From assembly GCA_025667525.1 (NCBI GenBank), contig CM046877.1, positions 622,564,262 to 622,628,261 of the forward strand: DNA of 64,000 bases. The letters are read 5' to 3'. This document shows, piece by piece, positions 47,414 to 58,489 of this stretch. The notes under the pieces were generated by a model, which had not been told where the DNA came from, ran no database searches, and was given only the letters and a program-made list of their open reading frames with translations. Made by a program: the position numbers and the translations under genes. Position 1 is the stretch's first letter; each line of letters starts with the position of its first letter. Source of the DNA: Glebionis coronaria (taxonomy: Eukaryota > Streptophyta > Magnoliopsida > Asterales > Asteraceae).

Positions 47414-50400
47414 CTGGATAAGAACTTGTTGATTAAAACAGTCCACACAGATATAGTGCAAAAGTAATACAGTAGCTATCATACTGAAAAAAATCAGAAA
47501 TCTCGAGCACATTCGGATTACCTTAAGAATTAACACATAAAGTTAGATAAGTGTAAAAGTATGGGTGGCAATGCATGTCGGTTTGGGGTTGCTATCGCCT
47601 AATTTGAACATGAGCTGTTTAGGCAATCTGCAATCATGTTTGATAAATGCAACCCTGACCAGACATGCTTGACTCATGTAACAGGGCAAACGTTTTTGCG
47701 GTTCGGGGGGGGGATGTGAACGAGTCATTTAAGATCAACGGGTTGAATTTATAGTTTTATAAATTTTCTAAATCTTATAAGCAAAGTAGTTAGACGACAC
47801 ATTTATCCACAACACAACTCGAGCAAAGCCTTTTAACTAGCTCGTAATGTGAATAGACCTATTCATGGCCTCAAATCTTTTAGAGCAAACAACATATTTC
47901 CAAATGGATTCAAATGCGGTTGTACACGGATTAGCTAATTATTAACGGTTTGGCTGGACAACCCATTTCTCCACATCCTAACCAAAGGGTTAAGGCCACT
48001 CATTCACGACCCAAACCGTTTAGACCCACCCAACAGCGGCTTAAAGTTGCTGAAAAACACGAAATATGTAAAAAATAAGAATACCTGCAGTCAGGTTTGG
48101 TTCACAGCCAGTATATGGAACGTCAAAAAGCCATACACAAGAATCTCCGCTGCTGTTGGATAAACTTTGTTTCGCATCATTGTATTCTACTCCCGACACC
48201 CCGCTCAGATTTCTATATATCTCACGAGTATCAGGCTCCATTACTGTTTCAGTTCTTTTCAAAGCGTTTGTTGGTTGATAACTTCGGTTTCTCTTTTTCA
48301 CACAATCATGACCGTACGCAACTTGTGACCGCCTTCTTTTGACACATGGTTTCAGTTCCCCACCGGTCCCAATGTCCTTGAGTCCTCGCATATGTTTCTT
48401 ACTTCTATCATCTTCTGAATCATTTACCAAAATATAAGGACGATGTTCAGGTGGAGAAACCGAGAAGGATTCTAGCCCACTTAATTTATCAAACATGTTT
48501 TCGAATTCTGCATCAGGTTGTTCGGTATCTGATATATAGATTAGTGAGCTGTGTTCATGGTTGTTTTCAGACAATTGGGAGCGTTCAATCTCGAGGGTGT
48601 GAAGAATTGCGTGTTCTCGATGTATATATGTTTTGGCATATTTTGATGGAAATAGATGGGTTGTTTTTTGCTCTTTTGACCCAGTCATCGTATTCACCTC
48701 CGAATCAAATGGCTTTACACGTTTAGATCTCTCGAGATTATACCAATCCCTGCACCACAAGAACATATCAGCTCTATAAACTAAGATTTTGAACATAAAA
48801 CATTACCGAACTCGTTCTAATGCGTTAAACTAAGGACATGGCGTGAACCTGTTATAAACTAACTAAGTACCAAAACCGTTATAATTCACGCTTGCCCTCG
48901 TATAAATATAGAACCTCAAACCATGTCCGCATATAATCATAGCTACACGATTATATGGTTATATCTCGTGAATTCACTAATGCCCCTAGCTCATGTCAAG
49001 CACTAAAGATACCATATTTAACTATAGTTTCGACATTCTAGTATCTACCAAAGTATGTTAATGTGACGTACACCACAATGCTCCAAGCAATAAGATGTAA
49101 ATACTGTCGATTAGTAGCTGCTTTTAAGTTTCTTTCCGATTTGTTGACGAAAGGTTAGTTTGGGTATCGATGAAGATGCTAAGACAGTGTCTAGATATTT
49201 GTTTATACAGTCAGTGATATCGAATAATCCTAATCAGACGATAAAGTATCGGTTGAAAAAAATGTTGCGCGCTAATGTTTGTATGACCTTAAACTATTTT
49301 CAGGTCTGCACAATTCTAGTTTTGGGTATAGTGAAACCGATTTTGATTAGTTGAAGGACTTTTAGATAATCAAAAGGCGTTTGGGATTGCTTATTGGATT
49401 GCCTATTTTCTTAAGCGGTCAAGTCTTTGAAGTGTTAAAATAAGAGATCCCAAACAACCCCTCGAAAACCGCTACCTAAGAGCTTACTAGGAGTCAACAG
49501 TAGCTCGCCAGCTAGGTGCTTTCTGAAACTCGGCTATAATATCTTAATCAGGCATTAAATTATCAGAATTTGTCAAACACTTGAAAATCCGATTATTATA
49601 AGCACTATTTGCCACAACCTGTTTTGTTCCCATTACTAATCTAACCCAACAGAGTCCATTTGGTCTAGTGGTCAATCGTCCTCGTGTCCTTACAAGATTT
49701 TTCAGGTTCGAACATCACTAGGGTGTTTGTTTCGGCTTATATAGCGGGCGTATGGCTTATTTGATTTCCGGATTAAGTTTCACAAGCTCAAATTTGTGGC
49801 TTAATTCGAAACTTTTCAGCTTATATAAGCTTATCATGTCATAATAAGCTTACATAAGCTGAAAAGTCTTGAAATAAGCCACAAAATATAAGCTAATAAA
49901 ACATAAGCCGAAAACCATATAAACCATAAGTCCGCTATATAAGCCAAAACAAATTTGTTTAAGCTTATGTGGTTTCGGCTTATATATGACATGATAAGCT
50001 TTATATAAGCCGAAAAATGTCAACATACGCCACGAAAAATGATCTTATGAAACATAAGCCGAAAACCAAATAAGTCATAAGCCCGGTAAATAAGCTTAAA
50101 CAAGCACACCTAGGTAAACAGCTTAATTAATATCTTAGGGTGGGGAGATGGGTAGGGAAAGCGTTTGGAAATTGTAAGGGGATGCCACGGTTAGGCCGCG
50201 TAAATCCAAGTCAAAGATTCGCCCTCCCTGAGTCACCTCAACAAGGAAAACCTAATCCGTTTAAACTAGTCCATATCACATATTATATATAAACACTTAA
50301 TAGTACACCGCAAGGCCAAACACAAAATTTAACCTAAACCGACACTTACACACTCGCATCCTCTTTTCCTAAAAGCTTAACCGGAGTACCCACTTGCTAG

Positions 50401-51901
50401 ACACCTAAACTCCTATCCGGCAACTCATCAACACTCAAAATCGACAAACTTATAAGCCCACAAAACTCAAAATAAGCCGGAAAATCGATGCTTATGAAGC
50501 CGAAAAACAAAAAATCTCATCAACAGCTTAACATCTTGGGATGGCTAGGGTGTTACTGTTTGTTTTGGCTTATATGGCGGGCTTATGGCTTATGTAGTTT
50601 TCGGCTTATGTTTCATAAGCTCATTAGTTGTGGCTTATTTTGAAACTTTTCGGCTTATATAAGCTTATCATGTCATAATAAGCTCATAGAAGCCAAAGAA
50701 ATTCAAAATAAGCCACAAAAGGTGGGCCTATGAAACATAACCTGAAAATCACATAAGCCATAAGCTCACCATATAAGCTTACAGAAAGCGTTTCAAAACT
50801 GTCAAAAACTCTCTACCTAATCTGTTTAAACTAATCCATATCACATATAACAGAAACTTATATATGATATACCCCAAAGCCAAACACAAAAAAGTACTAA
50901 CTTAAACCGACACTTACACGCTCGCATTCTATCTTCCTAAAAGCTTAACCGAAATACCCACTTGCTGGACACTTACACATAACCTGAAAATCACATAACC
51001 CATAAGCTCACCATGCCAAACAGAAGAAAAAGTACTAACTTAAACCGCCACTTACACGCTCGCATTCTCTTTTCCTAAAAGCTTAATCGGAATGCGATAT
51101 ACCCCAATGCCAAACACAAAAAATTACCAACTTAACACGACACTTACACGCGCGCATTCTCTTTTCCTAAAAGCTTAACCGGACTACCCACTTGCGGGCA
51201 GTGGCGGACGCAGGAAATTGGAATATGGGGGGCAATTTTTTTTTTGACAATAGCAAAGCGAAAATAACTAGGATCCGAGGAAAAACTCGAATATTGTAAC
51301 TTAAAACTGGTGAATTTTTAGGTTTTAGAGTGTTAAATGTTGGACTTTAATTTGTGAGTGGGGGGCAAATGAAAAAAAAAAGCGGCTCAAAATTAAAGAA
51401 AAATACACTGTAAACTCGTCTTTTTTGTCTAGCCATGGGGGCACCGCCACCCCGAACTCATAACCTATGTCCGCCCCTGCTTGCGGGACAACTAAACACA
51501 AAAACGTACTTACTAACTTAAACCGACACTTACACGCTCGCATCCTCTTTTCCTAAAAGCTTAACCGGAGTACCAACTTACGGGACACCTAAACACAACT
51601 ACTAACTTAAAAGGGACAATATACCGCAATGCCAAACACAAAAAAGTACTTACTAACTTAAACCGACACTGACACGCTTCCATTCTCCTTTCCTAAAAGC
51701 TTAACCGGACTACCAGCTTTCGGGACACCTAAACACAAAAATGAACTTAAACCGACACTTACACGCTCGCATTCTATCTTCCTAAAAGCTTAACCGGACT
51801 ACTAACTTTCGGGACACCTAAACGCCCATCTGGCAACTCATCAACACTAAAAAATAACTAAAATCCAACCCGCCCGCTTTCGCTTCTCTCGAACTCCCCA
51901 T
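46344..51901 (-). CDS. At1g51745-like (PWWP-family) protein fused to a Dof zinc finger; exon 1 damaged
   Basis: This three-exon gene model is probably nuclear. Exon 3 is 46344-47413, exon 2 is 48085-48749, and exon 1 lies among degenerate copies between 50350 and 51901. Exon 2 (222 codons) begins [14 protein letters not shown] and has [12 protein letters not shown] and [11 protein letters not shown], which match the plant At1g51745-like family (from memory). Exon 3 (356 codons) continues with [21 protein letters not shown] and [11 protein letters not shown]...VEVLDD of that family. It ends with a Dof domain. Splice sites fit: GCAG/GTATTC to TATCCAG/GTTTGG in phase 1, and GT/GTAAGT to TGCAG/GGATTGG in phase 2. 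The WWPG core of PWWP was not found, so the protein may be truncated or the gene decaying, although 578 codons are fully open. Confidence 0.6.
46434..46583 (-). other. Dof zinc-finger DNA-binding domain
   Basis: The ~50-residue C2C2 domain is close to the plant Dof consensus, which binds AAAG cores (family knowledge). It is followed by a short basic tail ([12 protein letters not shown]) and only ~20 more residues. In typical Dof factors long regulatory tails follow; here the regulatory partner is N-terminal instead. Confidence 0.93.
47414..48084 (-). other. intron 2 of the PWWP-Dof gene
   Basis: It is bounded by GTATTC and TATCCAG on the minus strand, phase 1. The 671-bp intron contains unassigned sequence resembling degraded transposon text (including ATGGGTGGCAATGC and a G run near 47705). 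Confidence 0.75.
48085..48749 (-). CDS. exon 2 of the PWWP-Dof gene
   Basis: It has 222 open codons. It starts one base into the phase-2 codon that would complete the Val of ...ASV before DWYNLERS. It contains the AILHTLEIE helix, acidic stretches, [19 protein letters not shown], a basic cluster [22 protein letters not shown] that could be a nuclear localisation signal, and [10 protein letters not shown]. Order and motifs agree with At1g51745-like proteins recalled from Arabidopsis. Confidence 0.8.
49655..49730 (+). mobile_element. tRNA-derived SINE head (A and B boxes)
   Basis: TTTGGTCTAGTGGTCAAT (A-box type) and AGGTTCGAACATC (B-box type) are separated by about 35 bases, as in plant Au-type SINEs. 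No cloverleaf fold was assigned, so it is not a functional tRNA. It lies in the predicted intron 1 region. Confidence 0.55.
49724..50106. mobile_element. ATAAGC-family palindromic MITEs, two copies
   Basis: Runs of GGCTTATATAAGCTTATCATG and their inverses form foldback units at about 49724-49955 and 49957-50106, with edges of the type TTGTTTCGGCTTATATAGCGGGC and its inverse. Related copies are at 50550-50780 and, degraded, at 52325-52425. Confidence 0.6.
50550..50780. mobile_element. ATAAGC-family palindromic MITE
   Basis: TTGTTTTGGCTTATATGGCG at the left and CACCATATAAGCTTACAG at the right are inverted ends; the interior repeats AAGCC and ATAAGC. Confidence 0.6.
51199..51479. mobile_element. 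hAT MITE (281 bp) with perfect 8-bp duplication
   Basis: Inverted ends CAGTGGCGGACGCAGG and CCTATGTCCGCCCCTG are flanked by CTTGCGGG on both sides (51191-51198 and 51480-51487). It sits inside the fourth exon-1 repeat copy, so it arrived after the copies were made. Confidence 0.88.
51855..51901 (-). pseudogene. candidate start of exon 1, PWWP core missing
   Basis: ATG at 51901-51899 (minus) gives [13 protein letters not shown], resembling the N-terminus of At1g51745-like proteins (MGSS...). The next bases jump straight to the ATTTT...GTTGATGAGTTGCC text, where family members have about 20-25 more residues including the WWPG core of PWWP. The reading frame is lost at the jump. The N-terminal match is short. 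Confidence 0.4.
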
Positions 51902-52701
51902 TTCTCAGCTCTTACTCATCTAACTACCAAGGCACATTTTTTTTTTTTTTTTTCTAAAAAAAATATTAAAATTTTATGATAATACAATTACTTTGCTCTA
52001 AAACCCTAAATAAAAGTAAAATAATGAAAAATAAAATAATTACTACCTTAAAGGGTTTTAGTTATTCCGGTAGGGCAGTGATCGGAAAAATTACGGCGGT
52101 GAGTGTTGTCTGTCTGTGTGTGTGTTTCTGTTTTGTGTTTTTATGTTTTCTTTTTCTTTTTTTAGCTTATATATATGGAGTAATTAATAATGTAAAATGA
52201 TAAAAAAAGAAAGAAAAAAACACAATAAAAACTTAGTAATTAATAATGTAAAATGAACCGAACCGAGTTAGGTCCGAGTTAATTTCGGTTTGTGTGGTTT
52301 ACTTTGTGTGATCCCGATTTAATCCTTATTTATATAAGCTTAATCAAACACTTGGTTTCGACTTAAAAGCTTATATAAGCTAATAAGCTGATAAACTCAC
52401 TATATAAGCTAAAACAAATACCCCTTAATGAAGATGGTTCATCCTTAATGAACATAGGTCATTTATTAGCGATGTAAAAGAAACCTAACCCAAATCCTAA
52501 TTAATTATCTGAGTCGGACTACTCAACTCAAAAATTGTATTCGTAAAATAAAAGAATAGTGTCGAATGTCGGGTTAAATAGTTGGATTTGTGGGTTTGGA
52601 AACCGCTCACTTAGGATCAAAACACATCTCGATTGTTATTTATGTTCTCTTTTTTTGTTAACTTCAGTTTAGAATAATACAAGTACTAGATATGACACTT
52701 A

Positions 52702-54503
52702 GGCTGAAGGGAGTGGTCAAAAAAACCCACGAGTGGGTGTGAGGTGGCACAAACTCACGCGTGGATTGTCATTAATCTCACCTCCAACCCACTACAAACC
52801 CACGCGTGGGTTGATTCTCCCAGAAAAAAGCCACACCGATGGATTACTTACCACTCGAAAAACACCCCATGTGGACCTAACTTCAATTTCATTTAATTAC
52901 AAATACCCTCATTCAACCCATTTCAAAACACACACAATTTTCATCTTCTCCATTCTTATAAATTTTCTTCATTATTTCAAATTTTTCAGCATGGATTAAT
53001 ATACATTTATGTTCCTCGATCTAATGATCGACGATGAAGAAACTTTGATGAATAGTCCTCGTGTCCGGTTGCTAGCAATAGCGATGTCGTTATTTCGAAA
53101 TAGAAGACAAGCATGAGTGCCTAGAAACCCGGTTGATCGAGATCGTTGTGGTGCACATGATCGTTTACTTGCCTCGTTTTTCAGTAACGACCCGATATAC
53201 GACGCACGTGATTTCCAGAAGACATTACGAATGGATCTTTCACTTTTCAACGATATAGTTACGGCTGTAAGTGCTCATGATCCTTACTTTAGTGCAAATA
53301 CCGACTGTACCGGAAGAGAATGCATTGCTCCAGTGGTGAAATGCACTTCTGCAATTCGTCAATTAGCATACGGCATTGTTCCGGCATTTTTAGATGAATA
53401 TCTGCAAATTTCTAAAAGAACTTCACGGGAGAGTCTTGATCATTTTTGTTCTGCTATAAGGGAGGTTTATGGGCCAAAGTATCTGATAAAACCCACGGTG
53501 AGTGACGTTGAAAAACTATATCAACGTCACGAAGAGAAGCATGATTTTCCGGGGATGCTAGGAAGTCTACACTGCACGGATTGGGAGTGGTTTGGTTGTT
53601 CTTACGCCCATAAAGGGCAATATGTTAGACATGACACAGATCGAATCCGTTCGTTTAGTTGGAAGTTGTTGTATCGCAAGACTTATGGATATGGCATGCT
53701 TTCTTTGGTGTTTCTGGGTCAAACAACGACATCAATGTCTTACATTAATCCCTTTTGCTTAACGATTTGAAAACAGGACGCGCGCCAGAGGTCCCTTTAA
53801 CGGCTAACGGCGTTACTTATCCATTTGGATTCTATCTTGTTGACGGGATATATCCCAAATTAACTCCACTCGTTAAGACGATTCCAAAACCCGCTGACGA
53901 TGACGACAACCGAATATTGTATAAGAAGAAGCAGGAATCGACAAGGAAAGATATGGAACGCGCGTTTGGTGTTCTAAAAAAGAAATGGGTCATAATCGCT
54001 AATCCAACACGTGTGATGAAGAAAGAAAGATTTGTTAATATAATGTATGCATGCATCATAATGCATAATATGATTCGTCAACACAAAGGATATGCGATAA
54101 GTCCCAAATGGTACCCAGGAGAAGCACATCAACCGGACGATCTCGTACGAGGCCAGAAAGAAATTCACGATGTTATGGGATACATCAGATCATCTCAAGT
54201 CCATCAAAACATTCGATCAGATTTAATCCAGCACTTGGCTAATAATGCCTAATTTTTAATTTTATTTTAATGTTTTTATTTACCCGTGTGTATCATATTT
54301 AAATTTGATGAATAAAAATATTTATTTTATAAATAAATTAAATAAAAGTGATAGTGGAAAGATGAGGTGGATGTGGGATGAAGGTGGGTTTTTTTCCTTA
54401 GTAACCTTGAAATGTGAGTTTTTGGTGGGTTAGTGAGAGGAGTGAGAAAACTGATGTGGAGCTGAGGCGACGGTGGGTTTTTGTCGCGCCACTCCCTTTA
54501 GCC
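52702..54503 (+). mobile_element. PIF/Harbinger transposon, complete ends, defective
   Basis: Inverted termini GGCTGAAGGGAGTGG and CCACTCCCTTTAGCC continue into AAAAACCCAC/GTGGGTTTTT. TTA flanks both sides (52699-52701 and 54504-54506), the PIF/Harbinger target. At 1802 bp it carries only the transposase gene and no Myb-like second ORF. Confidence 0.88.
53009..54252 (+). pseudogene. Harbinger-type DDE transposase
   Basis: The plant Harbinger DDE transposase normally cuts and pastes the element. Recognisable blocks are FRNRRQA near the start, the helical region ending YGIVPAFLDEYLQISKRTS, EKHDFPGMLGSLHCTDWEW (first Asp site), GSNNDINVL (second Asp, in a shifted frame at ~53715), YLVDGIYPKLTPLVK, and RKDMERAFGVLKKKW (Glu). 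Defects: a TGA near 53115; a frameshift near 53660; a TAA just after GSNNDINVLH; and His where the family has Asp in the usual GS(I/L)DC motif. It cannot be active as written. Confidence 0.9.
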
Positions 54504-54506
54504 TTA

Positions 54507-56616
54507 GCTATGTGATATGTGAATATACTGACTTATAGCTAAAGTTTAAAGATACCTGCTACACGCCTTCACCTCGTTATCAATATAATACAAACATGAC
54601 TTTACCCATTTTTCATGCATATGGTAATACATTTCTTGGATCCAACTGTTTGGTTTTGCAAATCAATAGTTTAGGGTAAGAAACCAATTAGAAGGCAATT
54701 GTAGCATCTCATCCATTTACCATGTGTTTTTTTTATCTATTAAATTTAAATACATGACGAAGATTGTTGTGCAAATGATTGTTTTATTATCCGAAGAACT
54801 CACTTTACAAGTGTAATGATCTTTTCATTTGTAGGTACTATTATTGTTGTCTTAAAACCAGATGTACGGCAACCCCTCATTCAAGTGCTCTCGTTGTAGT
54901 GAACTAGCTTTGTAATGCAACGGCATGGTGGTACAAGAAACACAGAAAAGAAAGACCAATGTTCAAGGAGAATGAGATTAAATAAGGTTGCAGTATTTGT
55001 ATATTTAACGGGGATCAACATTCCTTTAAAACTGAAAGCAATCAGTTATGCTTCATTTACTTGAATCATTCTTTCATAACTCGTTACTAGTTTGAGCCAA
55101 TTGGTTACTAGTTTTAGCATATACCCAGTATATTTTTCATCATACCAACGGGCCTTTGGTCTGGTGGTATATCCATAAAACAAGTCGCAACATGATTAAT
55201 GAAAATAAATTGAATGAGATTGTTGTTATTTCCTGTGAAGAATAAGGATGATCGAGGTGAGAGAGATTTAAATGAAAAAGTAAAAAATGCTTGTATTGTT
55301 TTGGAGTTTTAGGGGGAATAAAATACTAGTACTATTACAGTGTTACGCTAAATCAAAGTGTTTGGGAAAGTTTTTGGAGGGCAAATGTTGGCGCTAAATC
55401 AAAGTACATTTACATTTATGTGTTTGGTGGTATATAATAATATGACTTGCAACGTTATGATGGGTAAGAAAAGAGATCCAAAATATATTTAAAAAAAGTA
55501 CGAGTTAACTTGATTTTAAGCTGTAATACTCTAGATGCTCCGTAGGGCGGTGGTTATGTTGATCACATACCACTCTTATCGTCCGATAATGATGGTTCAA
55601 TATTTTCCTATCAACTTAAATGGACTATTTGTCTTTTTTGAACTAGTGTTTGCTAAGTTTTACTGTGTTGTGATATGTTATTTGATTATGATCGGTTTGA
55701 GTTGTAAAGTGTAAATATGTATATATAGAAATTATCTAAAACTAGTTAAGACATTTAATGTATTTCTCACTTCTTATCCTATAATTATCAATGCAACAAA
55801 CATTTCTATCAATTATAACATTTTTTAGGAAACCTATATAAAAAAGAACTTATTAAATGCTCAACGGAAAAGGAAATTGAGTGTGTCTGAGAGAAAAAGT
55901 AACAAAAGTGTGTGTGAAAGATCATAAAAAAGTAGTGTTTGGACCACTAGTCACTATCAACCATTAATCAGTGTCAACCGGTCATTATCACCGTTGTTTA
56001 AACCACATAACTCAAATAGTTTAACTAACTCGAGTTTAGATCGAATCAAATAAAAATTATTTTATGTTTTATTGAATTTTATTATAACATGTCAATGAAA
56101 TAATAAAATAATCAATTGTTTAATCATTTTACCCACCCGATAACCTAAGATTTGAATAAAATCGTGTTAGGCTATAATATTAGCCTTGACCCTACTTGAG
56201 TCACATGGTTTGATCTAAACTCGACCAACCCGATTCAGCTAACAGTCTTGCTATCACCTATACCTACCTTATACTATTACTATATATACTAAAAGTGTTA
56301 CCTCACACTGCTACAGTACTGAGACTCATGTCTACAGTACCCAAATAGTACTTTATTTCGCGCGTGATGCGTCCGGTGGAGTATGGATTGGAACAAGTTT
56401 TATATTTATAACACGAATTACCGGATTGAACTAAAAACGAACGGGAAAGTATGACCCTTTCGTTTGTGGTATATCTTTTTGTGGTAAACGAGATCGTTCA
56501 CGGGGATTTGAGAAACCTATGATTATTCAAAATCATCCAGTAATCGTTCATATGTAGTAATCTTAAAGCAAATAGAAACAAGTAAATTATAATGATGAAT
56601 GGAAATGGATAAAAGC
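54507..56616. other. non-coding stretch with SINE-like and TE-like traces
   Basis: A tRNA-type A box (CCTTTGGTCTGGTGGTAT) lies at 55151-55168, suggesting a SINE head. The TATATATACTAAAAGTG text near 56285 resembles Helitron-type ends. No gene was seen. Confidence 0.35.
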
Positions 56617-57587
56617 TAAAGCCATAAATTACCAACGAACTTTACTTTTTTTCTCGATATTACTAATATAGAACATATAATACTATTATAACCATTGAAT
56701 CTTGTTGATACCGACTAATATAACTAACGTAATTTTTATAATTTCCATGTCACTTTTTTTTTCACGTGGCCTTGTTTATTTTCCACCTAAGAATTTTTTA
56801 AACACTAAAATGTCTCTGTCTCTTTTACAAAACTATCAGTCAGAAGATCTGGGTAACAAAACTATCAAAACTATCAAGATCTTGGTGGTATCAAAACTAT
56901 CAAGAAGCAAGAGTACCAATTTTTGGCCCAAAGTCCAAATCTTCTCAATTTCACCTGTTGTCATTTAATCATTAATTGAGTCCATTAACCCAATATCAAG
57001 AAATAACTCTTCATCAATTGCATGCTGGTGATCATGGACGGCGGTGGTGATGATGTTGGTGTCATTTATCTGCTGTCAGATCTTAAGGATATCTTAAGGG
57101 TAAGAGTGGGTATCGTGGACGACGATGGTGGGGATTTTGTCACTTATCCATATCTATAAATCAAACAATTACAACATCATCATCAGTATCACTTAATCAA
57201 AAACTAAATAAGTAAATATTTAAAGAATGAATATAATGTTACCGTGAACAGGTTCACCACCACCGGTGGCGTCGGATCTTGGGATAATGAGGAAAGAAGA
57301 AAGCGTTTTTTTATTAACAAATAAAGATAAGTAAATTAGATAATAAAGATAAGTGAATTGAAAACCACGTGGAAAAAAATTAATTTAAAATTTTGTTAAG
57401 ATTAGAAGAAAAGGTGACATGTAGGTATTTTATACCTGAAAACCGGTTATCATAAGTCATTTTTGAGAATGTTTCTAATTTTAGAATAAATTGTAAAAGT
57501 TGAATGGTTATAATAGTAGTATATGTTCTATATTAGTAATATCGAGAAAAAAATTAAAGTTCGTTGGTAATTTATGGCTTTAACCTA
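56617..57587. mobile_element. long-TIR element (~970 bp), possibly MULE-like
   Basis: About 80 bases at the left (AAAGCCATAAATTACCAACG ... TATTATAACCATT) are inverted almost perfectly at the right (AATGGTTATAATAG ... TTATGGCTTT). A CCACGTGG-type inverted pair lies inside (56763, 57364). The centre has a more GC-rich, GGTGGTGATGATG-type segment that could be a captured fragment. No target duplication was found. Confidence 0.65.
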
Positions 57588-58489
57588 CACTTTGTAATGA
57601 ATAGTTTGGGAATCCGATATGGTATGATTGTGATAAACATATAAACATATGATTATGATAATTAGATGGTTAATCCAATCTATTGTCTTTAAAAGCTTCA
57701 ATATTCGTCAAAACTTTGGTTAAAGAAAACAAGCATTAGACTCAATCACTTAATTTAATACTTAATCTAATTTCAACTCGTTTGATTCGCGGTTAGTTTC
57801 ACAAACTTGTTAACACTTATATTTATGTTTCTTAATAATCAAAACTCCTTGAGATATGGTTAATACAAAAGATAGTCAACTCACAGGCAAACTGGATATG
57901 ACTTGTAGTTAGAAAATTCCCCTTTCGACCTATGAAATGTCTAACAACAAATTGAGTTTTGACAACCACTGTCATATGAAACATAAGTACCAGTGGTTTA
58001 AAGGAAAAACTTGAAACTGAATTAGAGACAAATCACAATCACAACCACATCATCATGCCACAAACATCATCATACCAAGTGTAAAATGAAACTAGCCACT
58101 GATATTAAACAAGAACATAAACTTAGAAAATAAGGTCTTAAAATTCATAATAAAAAGTCTTACAAAGTATAAATATAGTCCTAATGATTGGGGTAATGAC
58201 CCCTTAGAGTTTGGTGAAGTGAACTTTGCTTTTCGGGCTCCAAAAATGACTTTTCTAGCACCACCTTGATCAAATCCGAATGTCAGTTTTGTACCAAGGG
58301 AGAGAGAATTTATTTGGATATGAGATGGTAAATACGATGGTTATAAAATTGTGTGTTGAAGAAGTGACCTCATGGGTCTTATTTATTAAGAAATTGATGT
58401 CATAAACTTCTAATGACGTATAGTCCTCAGTCGGGGTGATGTTCAGGCAACGTCAGCTAACCTTGAATTGTCCTATTTTGCAGGCGCCT
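57588..58489. other. non-coding stretch, nothing recognised
   Basis: There are only short open frames and no transposon ends. Confidence 0.45.

Larger units (their letters stand above)
50290..51860 (-). repeat. seven degenerate copies of exon-1 end plus splice donor
   Basis: The plus-strand marker CCTAAAAGCTTAACCGG or a close variant occurs at about 50368, 50935, 51074, 51164, 51552, 51693 and 51780. Read on the minus strand, each encodes a variant of (G/S)[12 protein letters not shown] followed by GT/GTAAGTGTCGG, the expected end of exon 1. The longest copies (1 and 7) extend left into DELPD. Copies 1 and 5 keep GKEDASV and a good donor. Copies 2 and 7 have a stop in that block, and copy 6 has a weak donor (GTCAGT). 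Each unit also includes ~60 bases of intron 1. Confidence 0.75.

Noticed and set aside
49664..49720. Possible tRNA gene (A and B boxes present)
   Set aside because: No acceptor stem or cloverleaf could be drawn; fits a SINE head better.
53832..54168. Minus-strand frames across the Harbinger transposase
   Set aside because: Shadows of the transposase coding strand.
37192..54897. CACTACAA at 37192 and TTGTAGTG at 54888, possible CACTA transposon ends
   Set aside because: 17 kb apart, sub-terminal sequence does not match, and no transposase of that type lies between.
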